This document shows, one piece after another, positions 1 to 8,056 of a DNA stretch of 64,000 nucleotides; the stretch's first letter is position 1; the number at the start of each line of letters is the position of its first letter. Position numbers and translations under genes: made by a program. The DNA is taken from positions 1 through 64,000 of the forward strand of contig WANR01000040.1 of NCBI GenBank assembly GCA_015521705.1. Direction: 5' to 3'. The DNA is from Desulfurococcales archaeon. Its GTDB lineage: Archaea > Thermoproteota > Thermoprotei_A > Sulfolobales > Acidilobaceae. Below the pieces are notes generated by a model that worked only from the letters and a program-made list of their open reading frames with translations, had not been told where the DNA came from and made no database searches.

Positions 1-585
1 GTTGAACTTCCTATTCTCGACCCACTTACCGTCGAACGATACAACTATGTCTAGGAGGCTGGGCTCCAGGGGCTGGGAAGCGGGGAATAGTATCAGCCAT
101 GGAGCAAATAGGAGGGCTAGGGGCCCGGGGCCCACCTCCTCGCCGAACCCCGGAGCCTCCTCCTCGGAGACCTTCCTCCATGTAACCTCTACATAGACGT
201 ATACAGCCTCGCCAACTATCTCGGGCTCTCCACCACTCCATCTAGCCATGAAGGGGGTTTGCTTCACCACAAAAGTCCTCCCATCCCTCGTATAATTGTA
301 CTCCAGCACGTCCAAGACCCTCGCATCCTCCACCACCACCTCGAACCCCGCAATCCTGATCGCTTCGCCCAGCCCATAGACCGAGACGTTGCTAGCCAGG
401 TAACCCGCCATCTCCTGCCTCCACGATTTAATGCCCGAGACGTACTGGATCGCAGTACTAGTCTGGGTTACAACGCTAGGGCCGCCAAGACCACCCGAAA
501 AATAGAAGCCTGCTACAACCAGGACTACCAGGAGGGCTAAGGCGAGAAGCCTTAGAGCCCCCAACCCACTCCCTACTGTAACCAT
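1..585 (-). CDS. Exported or membrane-anchored protein, C-terminus cut by window edge
   Basis: An open minus-strand frame runs from an ATG at 585 to base 1 with no stop, giving the first 195 residues of a longer protein. Residues about 8-25 form a hydrophobic Leu/Ala/Val helix after a short N-terminus, so it looks like a signal anchor with the rest outside the cell. The exposed part is soluble and of mixed composition (an Asn-Tyr-Thr glycosylation sequon is present), with a second hydrophobic patch near residues 155-170. I do not recognise a family. The absence of stops and the clear N-terminal helix make this a better reading than the short overlapping plus-strand frames. Confidence 0.6.
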   Translation of the reverse strand, partial: MVTVGSGLGALRLLALALLVVLVVAGFYFSGGLGGPSVVTQTSTAIQYVSGIKSWRQEMAGYLASNVSVYGLGEAIRIAGFEVVVEDARVLDVLEYNYTRDGRTFVVKQTPFMARWSGGEPEIVGEAVYVYVEVTWRKVSEEEAPGFGEEVGPGPLALLFAPWLILFPASQPLEPSLLDIVVSFDGKWVENRKFN

Positions 586-1063
586 TCCAGGTAGAACTAA
601 TAAACCATAGATCAAGCGGCCAGGCGCGACAGCACAAGCCTAGAACCAGGCCTCGCAGCAACCTCCCAAAGAGACGTCGCTGCAGCCAACATAGAGACTG
701 CAGCCTAGCCTGTGTAAACCGGGGAGTTAACAGCCTAGATTCTAGTAGCCACTAGCAATCCCCCGGAGCCGGAGAACCTACCATTAGGCCCGCAGGGTAG
801 GCTGGGAGGCAGTAGCAGGGCTGCGAGAAGTCCTAAGCCCAAACACCCCGCGCCAACAACCCTCATGAGGCTTAACAGCTGCCTTCAGGCACGCATAGGC
901 CTTGATAGCTAGCGCCGCCGCGTCAACGAGGTAGCTGGGAAGCAGGGCTTATGGCAGGCATCGGGTTCTTGTCTGGGATAATCGCTAATGGACATATTGC
1001 GGCGGACTGATTATAGCCTGTGGAAGCGGATAAAGACGGCCCGCTGAGATGGTGTTTGGCTTG
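586..1063. other. Gene-free stretch of about 480 bases
   Basis: No frame here looks like protein. I see one modest inverted repeat (CCTACC near 778 with GGTAGG near 800) and no tRNA or clear box C/D motif. It may hold the promoter of the left-edge gene, the 3' end of the ferritin transcript, or decayed sequence. Confidence 0.4.
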
Positions 1064-1651
1064 CTAGCTTTTAGCTCTGGATAACAGGTTTTTGAATAGT
1101 GTGTAGTGCTCTATCTCGTCGGAGAGTATGTGCTCTATTAGCTCTTCCGTCCTTACATCCTTGTCTCTAACATAGTCGTAGATTTCCCTGTAGAATCGTA
1201 TGGCGCATTCTTCAGCCTCTATGGCCGCCTTGAGCCAGGCGTCTATATCGTATGGGTCGCTCGGTAGTGCTGGCTGCTTGCACCTTGAGAGTTTCCAGAA
1301 GTCTCTGAAATCTGGGATGTCGACGTTGTAGTCTTGGAGCCTCTCGGCTAGCTTCATGAAGTGGTCGTTGAGTTCGTCCTCAGCTATCTTCTTGAACTCC
1401 TCGCTGATCTCCATGGAGTTCGGGCCTTTCAGGGCGAATGCTGTCAAGACGTACTGGTGGTAGGCTAGTAGCTCGTCTGAGAGGGCTGCAAGGAGGTAGT
1501 CCACCACCTTTCTGGGATCCACGCCCTTCAAGTCGGGCGTAGACCATAGTTCCTCGGGCATGTACCTGTACCTAGGAGGCTCCTCCACGGTATCCACCCC
1601 TATAGTTTCTGTGCCGTTTAGAGAATAAAAGCTAACAGTACGGGCTAACAC
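1064..1651 (-). CDS. Dps-like ferritin (DPSL / thioferritin family)
   Basis: A 195-residue four-helix-bundle protein, probably a cytoplasmic cage that oxidises iron with peroxide and protects DNA. The metal-site pattern is visible: Glu near residue 60, Glu and His near 93/97, Glu near 145-148 and an E-x-x-H at 179-182. Cys124 and Cys149 are 25 residues apart and flank the third helix, matching the cysteine pair that defines the archaeal DPSL or thioferritin group. The start is a GTG at 1651 that lies about a dozen bases below the expected transcription start; a GTG 21 codons further in is an alternative. It is divergent from polB. Confidence 0.85.
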   Translation of the reverse strand: MLARTVSFYSLNGTETIGVDTVEEPPRYRYMPEELWSTPDLKGVDPRKVVDYLLAALSDELLAYHQYVLTAFALKGPNSMEISEEFKKIAEDELNDHFMKLAERLQDYNVDIPDFRDFWKLSRCKQPALPSDPYDIDAWLKAAIEAEECAIRFYREIYDYVRDKDVRTEELIEHILSDEIEHYTLFKNLLSRAKS

Positions 1652-1683
1652 TGCCCCCGGCTACACTAGGGGAGGGCTGGAGC

Positions 1684-1696
1684 CCTTAATTAATCT
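1684..1696. promoter_or_regulatory. Symmetric TATA-like element between ferritin and polB
   Basis: TTAATTAA at 1686-1693 is palindromic and could act as a TATA box both ways. On the minus strand it predicts a start near 1664, just ahead of the ferritin GTG at 1651. On the plus strand it would give a leader of about 90 nt for polB. Confidence 0.4.
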
Positions 1697-1804
1697 AGTA
1701 ATACCCGTAGGAATGAGAAACAAGGATGTATGCCCCGGCTACGCGAGGGGTTCCACGTAAAACCCCTCCAGACACAGTCACTAACCTGGGATGCGTGGTA
1801 GGCA

Positions 1805-4585
1805 TTGCCTAGAAGGAACAGGAGCATTGAGGAGTTCATAGGCAGAGCCTCTGCCAGGCCCGAAGAGGAGGCCAGGCGAGGTCGGGCCATAAAGGTTGGG
1901 GAGAACACTATAAGCGGTGAAGAGGCCGGAGAACGGGGAGAGAGGGAAGTACAAAGGCGTGGAGTCATTAGGGGGATCCTAGAGTTCGCCAGGCAGGCTG
2001 TGGAAGACAGAGGTGGGGAGAGAGGGGAAGAGGGTAGCGGGGAAGAGGTGCAAGAAAGCACCCCTACTCGGTGGCAGGTTCACACAAGCCAGGAGTACGT
2101 AACCGAGGCTTCCGGGTACTTGATGGAGGTCAGGTATAGCGGCTCGCTGAATAGAGTGGTGGCTTTCATATATGACCCTGACAGGGAGAGGCTGGTTAAG
2201 TGGATCGACTCGACCGGCCACAAGCCGTATCTCCTAGTGGAGAAAAGCCCCGACGAGCTGAGGGAGAACGGTATAGACCTCGAGTCGATGGAAGCCTACG
2301 AGCGCTCCTACCCCGTGGCCAAGTTTAACCCTATAACGAGGTCAAAGATTAAGGTTCACAGGGTCGAGGTCAAGGATCCCCTGGCAGTAAAGAAGATAAG
2401 GTCCCGCCTAGACGAGAAGGGGGTCAAGTACTGGGAGGCCGACATAAAGTACCACCTGAACTACATCTACGACAACCTGCTAGTCCCGGGCATGAAGTAC
2501 AGGGTCTCGAGGAGCTGGGAGAGGCTTGAGTGGGAAGTCTCGGAGAAGGCACTAGAAGAACTAAGGAGCACCTTAAAGGGCGAGAGCAGGGAAACCCTAG
2601 AGATGGCGGTGGAGTGGATGCCCCTCTTCGAGCAACCACCACCCTCCATGCCCCGCGTCTCGCTGGACATAGAGGTGTACACGCCGGAGGAGGGACAAGT
2701 GCCCGACACTGAGAAGGCCGAGTACCCCGTGATAAGCATAGCCATGGCAGACAATAGGGGGTGGTCGAAGGTCTACCTGCTATACAGGGAGGACTCCTCA
2801 ATATCGAGCGGGGACCTGGGAGATGCCAGCGAGGTCGAGATATACGATGACGAGCTATCGATGCTGCTGGACGCCCTAGAGAAGGCTACAAGCTATCCAG
2901 TCGTGGTGACATTCAACGGCGACAACTTCGACCTCCCCTACCTCAGGAATAGGCTCTCGAAGCTGGGCGTGGCTAGGCAGGATAACCCCATAGAGGCCCA
3001 CCAGGACTACTACACTTTCCGCGACTCCCTGCACGTGGACCTCTACAAGTTCTTCGACATAAGAGCACTCCAGGTCTACGCTTTCGGGAACAGGTACAGG
3101 GACAAGGGCCTAGACGCCATAGCCAGCGCCCTCATAGGGGTCTCAAAGGTCGAGCTTGAAGGGACAGTTAGTGAGGCCAGCCTAGACGAGCTCTCCAGGT
3201 ACAACCTGGGAGACGCCAAGATCACCATGGAGCTGACAACCTTCTCGAGGGATCTAGTGTGGAACCTGATAGTGCTACTAATGCGTATAAGCAAGATGGG
3301 CATAGAGGACGTTACCAGGACACAGGTCTCCAGCTGGGTCAGGAGCCTCATGAACTGGGAGCACAGGAGGAGGAGATGGCTGATCCCCAGCAGGAGCGAC
3401 ATAAGCGAGATGGCTGGAAAGGCTAGGAGCAGGGCCATAATTAAGGAGAAGAAGTACCAGGGCGCCATAGTTCTGACGCCGCCTCGAGGAGTGTTCTTCA
3501 ACGTCCTCGTACTGGACTTCGCCAGCCTATACCCCTCGATAATAAAGAACTGGAACCTGAGCTACGAGACCGTCAATAACCCCCATTGCGGCAAGTACGA
3601 GACGATACCCGAGGTTGGCCACAGGGTTTGCAGGAGCTTCAAGGGGATCTCCAGCGAGATAATAGGCTTGCTCAGAGACTTCAGGGTAAAGATCTACAAG
3701 AAGAGAGCCAAGGACCCAAGCATCAGTAGAGAGGAGAGGCTCTGGTTCGACGTGGCGCAGTCTGCCATGAAGGTCTACATAAACGCCAGCTACGGCGTCT
3801 TTGGCACCGAGGCTTTCCACCTCTACAGCCTGCCCGTAGCGGAGAGCGTGACGGCCATTGGAAGGACCGTGCTCAAGGAGACCCTGGCACTGGCCTCGAA
3901 GCTCAACCTCACTATACTCTACGGTGATACAGACTCCCTATTTCTATGGGACCCACCCCGTGACAGGCTCGAAGAGCTTGTTAGGATGGTTGAGGAGAGG
4001 TTCGGGCTGGAGCTCGAGGTGGACAAGACCTTCAGGATCTCCCTCTTCAGCGGCCTCAAGAAGAACTATATAGGCGTGACAGAGGAGGGGGACGTGATAA
4101 TAAAGGGCATGGTGGGGAAGAAGAGCAACACGCCCGAGTTCATAAAGGAGGAGTTCAAGAAAGCCGTGGAGATCCTAGCATCCATAAGGAGCCAGGAAGA
4201 CGTCTCTAAGGCGCTGGAGCTCTTGAGGAACCACGCATCAGAGATTAGCAGAAAGATCAGGAAGAGAGAATACACGCTCGAAGAGATGGCGATAAAGGTA
4301 ATGCTATCAAAGGAGCTCAGAGAATACACCAAAAACACGCCGCAGCACGTCAAGGCTGCAATGCTCCTGAAAAAGTACGTGCCGCACATGAGGTTCGAGA
4401 GGGGGACTATAATATCATACGTAAAGACGAGGGACAGGATCGGGGTGAAACCAGTAGCCCTGGCAAAACTCTCAGAAATAGACACGTCAAAGTACCTAGA
4501 ATACGTGAGAACAGCCTTTGAGCAAATGCTCCTAGCACTGGGGGCCCGATGGGAGGAAATATCGGGACAGAAACGCCTGATATAG
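1805..4585 (+). CDS. polB1: Family B DNA polymerase, PolB1 (Dpo1) type
   Basis: Replicative DNA polymerase with 3'-5' proofreading, 926 residues. Exonuclease motifs are present: DIE near 287, NGDNFD near 370 and Y-x3-D near 466. Polymerase motifs follow: DFASLYPS near 570, K-x6-YG near 656-664 and YGDTDS near 706. The sequence follows Sulfolobus Dpo1 closely from about residue 95 to the end, including the thumb segment NTPQHVKAA. Start is TTG at 1805. The first ~90 residues are an Arg/Glu/Gly-rich, probably disordered extension; Sulfolobus Dpo1 also has a poorly structured N-terminus but an unrelated one, so a later start is possible. It stands alone as a transcription unit. Confidence 0.97.
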   Translation: MPRRNRSIEEFIGRASARPEEEARRGRAIKVGENTISGEEAGERGEREVQRRGVIRGILEFARQAVEDRGGERGEEGSGEEVQESTPTRWQVHTSQEYVTEASGYLMEVRYSGSLNRVVAFIYDPDRERLVKWIDSTGHKPYLLVEKSPDELRENGIDLESMEAYERSYPVAKFNPITRSKIKVHRVEVKDPLAVKKIRSRLDEKGVKYWEADIKYHLNYIYDNLLVPGMKYRVSRSWERLEWEVSEKALEELRSTLKGESRETLEMAVEWMPLFEQPPPSMPRVSLDIEVYTPEEGQVPDTEKAEYPVISIAMADNRGWSKVYLLYREDSSISSGDLGDASEVEIYDDELSMLLDALEKATSYPVVVTFNGDNFDLPYLRNRLSKLGVARQDNPIEAHQDYYTFRDSLHVDLYKFFDIRALQVYAFGNRYRDKGLDAIASALIGVSKVELEGTVSEASLDELSRYNLGDAKITMELTTFSRDLVWNLIVLLMRISKMGIEDVTRTQVSSWVRSLMNWEHRRRRWLIPSRSDISEMAGKARSRAIIKEKKYQGAIVLTPPRGVFFNVLVLDFASLYPSIIKNWNLSYETVNNPHCGKYETIPEVGHRVCRSFKGISSEIIGLLRDFRVKIYKKRAKDPSISREERLWFDVAQSAMKVYINASYGVFGTEAFHLYSLPVAESVTAIGRTVLKETLALASKLNLTILYGDTDSLFLWDPPRDRLEELVRMVEERFGLELEVDKTFRISLFSGLKKNYIGVTEEGDVIIKGMVGKKSNTPEFIKEEFKKAVEILASIRSQEDVSKALELLRNHASEISRKIRKREYTLEEMAIKVMLSKELREYTKNTPQHVKAAMLLKKYVPHMRFERGTIISYVKTRDRIGVKPVALAKLSEIDTSKYLEYVRTAFEQMLLALGARWEEISGQKRLI

Positions 4586-4743
4586 CCGGGCCCCTCTTTC
4601 CGAGGACCCGTAGCCGCTTCCACGTATTTGCCTGAGCCCCATTATCCATCATAATAGCCATGGAATTATGCAGCCTTAGCGTCTAATCGTCTGCCTCCTA
4701 AGCGGCTCAGAGGGCGCGCTAGTAGGGGTCGCCGCGCTGGGGG

Positions 4744-5469
4744 TCAGTCTTCCTCGTGCTCTCCTTCTAGTAGTTCCGCCCCGTAACTGCCCCACTCGAT
4801 CTCTATTGCCGCGTATGCATCTACACCGTTGACCTTACTGTTTAGCCTTATGGCCTCTACCTCAGCGCTTGCCCCTAGTAGTTCTCGTGCCAGTGTCAAG
4901 GAGTCGACTATTCTTTCCCTGCCATTCTCTACTATCCAGTTGTTAACCAGCACTACTGCTACATCCCCTCCCCCGGTAGCTAGTAGTATGACGGCTACAC
5001 AGGCCTCGCACACGCCTTCAACGCTCGCCTCGTAAGCTTCCCTGACTATACCCCTCAGCGATACCTCATTCTCTTCCAGGTGTATTACAGAGAGGATGCT
5101 ATTGTAGAATGATACGCCGAGTTCTAATCCCTCTCTTGGGGCAGTAGTCTGAGGGGTCGTGGTGTTTGGCTGGCCCGTCTCTACTATACTGGTTCTGGTT
5201 GCCGTGGCGTTTCCGCCGGGCGGCTGCGTGTCCTGGGGGGCTTGTATCGGGGTTTCTGTAGTTGTTTCTATAGCCTCTTCTTCGGGTTCTTTGGGGGTTT
5301 TAGTGGGCTGGGTCTGTACTGGCTGCTCCCCGGCTGACGCGTTGAGGGGCCTCTCGATTCTTATCTCCGACTCTATCGAGGGTATCTCTGGATAGAGGGT
5401 TCTAGCGGCCAACATTAATACCAGGGCTAGCAGCACTAGGCCTGCTACTATCACGGCTTCTCTTTGCAT
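4744..5469 (-). CDS. Membrane-anchored exported protein with Thr/Pro-rich stalk
   Basis: 241 residues. Residues 5-24 are a single hydrophobic signal anchor. Residues about 45-110 are a low-complexity stalk rich in Thr, Pro, Glu and Gln, typical of an extracellular linker. The last ~130 residues form a compact mixed domain holding a C-E-A-C pair near 153-156, which could be a disulfide or metal site. I do not recognise the domain. The gene is divergent from the next one; a minus-strand A/T box (ATTAAACT, near 5513-5525) lies about 50 bases upstream of the ATG. Confidence 0.7.
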   Translation of the reverse strand: MQREAVIVAGLVLLALVLMLAARTLYPEIPSIESEIRIERPLNASAGEQPVQTQPTKTPKEPEEEAIETTTETPIQAPQDTQPPGGNATATRTSIVETGQPNTTTPQTTAPREGLELGVSFYNSILSVIHLEENEVSLRGIVREAYEASVEGVCEACVAVILLATGGGDVAVVLVNNWIVENGRERIVDSLTLARELLGASAEVEAIRLNSKVNGVDAYAAIEIEWGSYGAELLEGEHEED

Positions 5470-5617
5470 AGCGGATCACGAGCTCTCTGCTAGGCCTCTT
5501 GCCTGGGTGCACAGTTTAATAGAGTAAAGCCTATCTGCAATTATTAAATGATCCACCCAGGCAATAGCGCGGAGCCCTAGGCAGTTACTAGCGCGCCAGT
5601 TCACAGGGTGCCACGCA

Positions 5618-6193
5618 GTGAGCATCGGGGCTATACTGCTACTAGCAGCCGTGGCAGTGGGTGCCCTGGCTTTCCTAGTCATAGCGTCCTGGTTTGCTAG
5701 AATAGCCAAGCTGACAGCCATGCACAGGTTCTACCTGGTAGCCTCTGGTTTCGGGGTACTAGGCGTCGCCCAGGTCTTATCTGCATTGTCGTACTTATCG
5801 GGGAGCGAGCGAGACGCGTACACGTTCTATGTGGGATCCTCTAGTTTCTCCATGGCTGGCTACCTGATACTCTTAACGGCTTCTGGCAGGGAAAGCCGTG
5901 ATAGCGCCGTCTACGCAGTGAGCCCTGCCCTATTGTTGGCCTCGTCTGTGGACGTGGTTTCGGGCCTCTCCGCCGTGCTACTAGCCTATAACAGCAAGAG
6001 CATAGCTAGAGCCTGCTTCTCGGCCCTAGGAGTGTCCCACCTGCTCAAGGCCTTACCCCTGATCGGCGGCGGCCTCAACCTAGTATTCCTACCCCCCCTC
6101 CTCGTCCTCCTGGGAGAGGCCGTTAGAGCAGCCTCGGCCTCGGTCCTGGCCGCCTACTACATTAAGGGTGCTCTAGGTTATGAGGAGAAGTAA
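5618..6193 (+). CDS. Polytopic membrane protein, about six TM helices
   Basis: 191 residues, mostly hydrophobic, with about six predicted membrane spans and short polar loops. No catalytic motif is recognisable. Start is GTG at 5618, behind a GGGTG site. A TATA-like AATTATTAAAT near 5541-5551 gives a leader of about 50 nt. It overlaps the following winged-helix gene by 14 bases, so the pair is co-transcribed and may work together, for example as a sensor with its regulator; that link is inference. Confidence 0.7.
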   Translation: MSIGAILLLAAVAVGALAFLVIASWFARIAKLTAMHRFYLVASGFGVLGVAQVLSALSYLSGSERDAYTFYVGSSSFSMAGYLILLTASGRESRDSAVYAVSPALLLASSVDVVSGLSAVLLAYNSKSIARACFSALGVSHLLKALPLIGGGLNLVFLPPLLVLLGEAVRAASASVLAAYYIKGALGYEEK

Positions 6194-6452
6194 GGCCTCG
6201 ATCATCTACGAGGTGCTGAGCGTCATGGTTAGGAATGGGGGAGAGGCTAGCACGAGCCAAATATCTCTGGAGGCAAACCTCGCCTATGACAGGATGATGA
6301 GGCTGCTTGAAGAACTGGAGGAAAAGGGGCTCGTTGCTATACGCGAGAATAGAGGGCGAAAACTAGTGGTGATAACCGACAAGGGCAGGGAGCTATACAA
6401 GCACCTAGCCTACGTAAGGAGGATCCTTTCAGATTTCGGTATATCGATATAG
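6180..6452 (+). CDS. Winged-helix transcription regulator
   Basis: 90 residues spanning one winged helix-turn-helix domain of the small archaeal type (PF14947-like). Helices occupy about residues 5-20, 23-33 and 35-50; the wing (GRKLVVITDKG) is at 59-70, followed by a C-terminal helix suited to dimerisation. It begins inside the end of the upstream membrane-protein gene. Likely a local regulator, possibly of the exported-protein gene that follows. Confidence 0.8.
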   Translation: MRRSKASIIYEVLSVMVRNGGEASTSQISLEANLAYDRMMRLLEELEEKGLVAIRENRGRKLVVITDKGRELYKHLAYVRRILSDFGISI

Positions 6453-6493
6453 ATGTGCTAGTTGGAAAGGCCCCGCCGGCCACTAATGGTGGC

Positions 6494-6540
6494 TATTTAA
6501 GCTTTTCTCACCTCGGGTTAGTTTCCCTTTAATACATTAT
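6494..6540 (+). promoter_or_regulatory. Two tandem TATA-like boxes ahead of exported-protein gene
   Basis: TATTTAAG at 6494-6501 and TTTAATACATTAT at 6528-6540 are both good archaeal TATA boxes. The second predicts a start near 6560, about 11 nt before the TTG codon. Two boxes in 50 bases suggest strong or switchable expression. Confidence 0.45.
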
Positions 6541-6570
6541 AGGGGCACAGCTTTTCGCGAGGTCGGAGCC

Positions 6571-7059
6571 TTGAACAAGGAGGGAATAGCCGGGATCATA
6601 ATAGCCCTGCTAGCCGGGATAGGAGTAGGCATAGCAGCTAGCGGCGCCCTACAAGACATACTGGCAACCATAAGAGCGGAGATAGTGCAGGGAGAAGGCC
6701 AAGGAGGGAACGCCAGCCTCGCAGGAACCATATCTCTCGACGTAGGAAGCCTGGCTACGGGAACCACCTACTCCTTCGACGACGTGAGTGGAGAGACAAG
6801 ACTATACACAGGAAGCGGCGGTAACTTCACATTCACGCTATCCTACAACCAGACCGCCTTCCAATACGTCAGGGTTGAGATAGAGCTAAGCGACGGCTAT
6901 GACGTCGAGTTCTACCTGGACACCAACAACCCCACACAAACAATAGCACTACCAGGAGGCTATAACCTAGAAGTAGAAATAGAGGTCAAGGAGATAACAG
7001 TAAGCCCCGACGCCCCCCTCGGCCCACAGGAGATACAAGTCCTAATAACAGGGCCCTAA
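6571..7059 (+). CDS. Exported beta-rich surface protein (unknown family)
   Basis: 162 residues. Lys3-Glu4 is followed by a Gly/Ala/Ile hydrophobic segment (about 6-25), like the signal of exported or filament subunits. The rest alternates polar and hydrophobic residues, is rich in Thr, Gly, Tyr, Val and Asn, has no cysteine, and reads as a single beta-sandwich. Start is TTG at 6571 after a GAGGTCGG site. Two TATA boxes upstream and a T-rich tract downstream mark a single-gene transcript. It could be a surface-layer or filament subunit, but I see no family motif. Confidence 0.6.
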   Translation: MNKEGIAGIIIALLAGIGVGIAASGALQDILATIRAEIVQGEGQGGNASLAGTISLDVGSLATGTTYSFDDVSGETRLYTGSGGNFTFTLSYNQTAFQYVRVEIELSDGYDVEFYLDTNNPTQTIALPGGYNLEVEIEVKEITVSPDAPLGPQEIQVLITGP

Positions 7060-7082
7060 GAAGAACCCCACACATAAACGCA

Positions 7083-7099
7083 CCCTCTTTTTCCCTCCC
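7083..7099 (+). terminator. Pyrimidine/T-tract terminator
   Basis: A CCCTCTTTTTCCCTCCC tract lies about 25 bases after the stop of the exported-protein gene. Archaeal RNA polymerase stops at such T tracts without needing a hairpin. Confidence 0.45.
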
Positions 7100-7277
7100 A
7101 TCCTTCCATTTACCAGAACCCATGGTTTTATACTACTCTTGAGACATTAGGTTGGGGCAAAACTAGGCTTCAACCAGTTTTGAAGTCGATCGAGCCCCAG
7201 GTTTTGTAGCAGATCAGCTTGAAAGCCAGTATTACTAGGATTGAGGGGTCTAGTAGAAAGGCAAGGGTAGTCCCCAA

Positions 7278-7556
7278 ATGAGTGGGTACGGCTTGTACGT
7301 GTATATTAAGAGAGTTAGAGCCTTTGGGAGACTCTACTATTACCTGGTCGTGGAGGAGTACATTGGTAACGGTAAGAGGCGGAGGATAGCACACATATCA
7401 GTAAAGAGGATCCTGGAGCGGTTCAAGGATGAAGTGGGTGATATGGCGCTTAGCGTGGTGCGGGGGGCGGGATTTGAACCCGCGCAGGCCTACGCCATCG
7501 GGTCCTCAGCCCGACCCCTTTGGCCAGGCTCGGGCACCCCCGCCTTTCTCCAGTGA
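7278..7556 (+). pseudogene. N-terminal relic, int(N), of an SSV-type integrase overlapping tRNA-Leu
   Basis: A 92-codon frame. Its first ~60 residues have the small N-terminal domain style of fusellovirus (SSV1) integrases: a Tyr-rich strand, RLYYYLVVEEY, a G-N-G-K-R turn and a terminal helix. It then runs into the tRNA-Leu gene on the other strand, where the antisense T-loop is read as GFEP, as in the SSV1 integrase where the attachment site lies inside int. No catalytic R..HxxR..Y domain follows. In SSV-type integration the gene is split and the int(N) part stays at the tRNA. No second attachment site or int(C) is visible to the left in this window, so this is probably a scar of a lost element. 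Confidence 0.65.
7459..7543 (-). tRNA. tRNA-Leu (anticodon GAG)
   Basis: An 85-nt class II tRNA. The acceptor stem is 7537-7543 with 7460-7466, and the discriminator is A (7459). The T stem and loop span 7467-7483 on the plus strand. The anticodon loop CTGAGGA sits on a TCGGG/CCCGA stem, reading GAG for CTC codons. A long variable arm is present. CCA is not encoded and there is no intron. A minus-strand TATA-like CCTATAAAC lies near 7581-7589. Confidence 0.95.
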
Positions 7557-7669
7557 TTATAGACTATTGTATGGTTGGTGTTTATAGGGTTTTCCTGTGG
7601 GTTCTGATGCCTTGTCTATACTAAGGTTAATTTTGACAGATTCAAACTATTATTCGTAGGTGTGTAAAA

Positions 7670-7975
7670 ATGTTGTGGGGCAGGTTGCTTGGAGTGGTAG
7701 GCGGCTTGTTAGCGTTTATAGCAGGCATTGTTAGCATTGCTACTCGTGTGCCTCTTGTGACGCATCTAACGGGGGCTGAGCTATTATCTGGTGACGTATT
7801 AATCTTTCTGGGGGCTATAGGTGTTGTCGGGGGCCTGCTAGCCGTTTATGGTGGGCTCCAGTTAAAGGCCCCGCACACTATTGCAGGCGGTGTTTTGGGG
7901 CTGCTGGCGCCTTGCGGTCTCTCAGTGCTAGCAATCATTGGTGGGGCCCTGTTGCTTAGGTCGCCGAGTAAGTAG
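7670..7975 (+). CDS. Small membrane protein
   Basis: 101 residues with three or four hydrophobic helices separated by short loops, rich in Gly, Leu, Val and Ala. It resembles the many small archaeal four-helix membrane proteins with no assigned role. Start is ATG at 7670. It has no operon partner: the tRNA gene is on the left and an independent gene on the right. Confidence 0.6.
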   Translation: MLWGRLLGVVGGLLAFIAGIVSIATRVPLVTHLTGAELLSGDVLIFLGAIGVVGGLLAVYGGLQLKAPHTIAGGVLGLLAPCGLSVLAIIGGALLLRSPSK

Positions 7976-8056
7976 GACGGTGCTTTGCCCCAAGAATTAT
8001 TTACTAAAGTAATTACTGGGGGATCGCCTAGACGGGGAGAGGGTGCCTAGCCTGGG

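Noticed and set aside
2-540. Plus-strand frames at the left edge
   Set aside because: The minus-strand frame from 585 to the edge has a signal anchor and uninterrupted protein-like sequence; the plus-strand frames do not.
476-661. Minus-strand 61-codon frame starting upstream of the left-edge gene
   Set aside because: Trp/Gly/Arg-rich out-of-frame reading that overlaps the better gene.
4066-4623. 185-codon minus-strand frame under the end of polB
   Set aside because: It is the antisense shadow of conserved PolB1 sequence, Ser/Leu-rich, with no ribosome site or domain.
1-7277. Second attachment site or int(C) for the tRNA-Leu element
   Set aside because: I looked for a copy of the tRNA 3' half (GGATTTGAACCC context) to the left and found none in the window.
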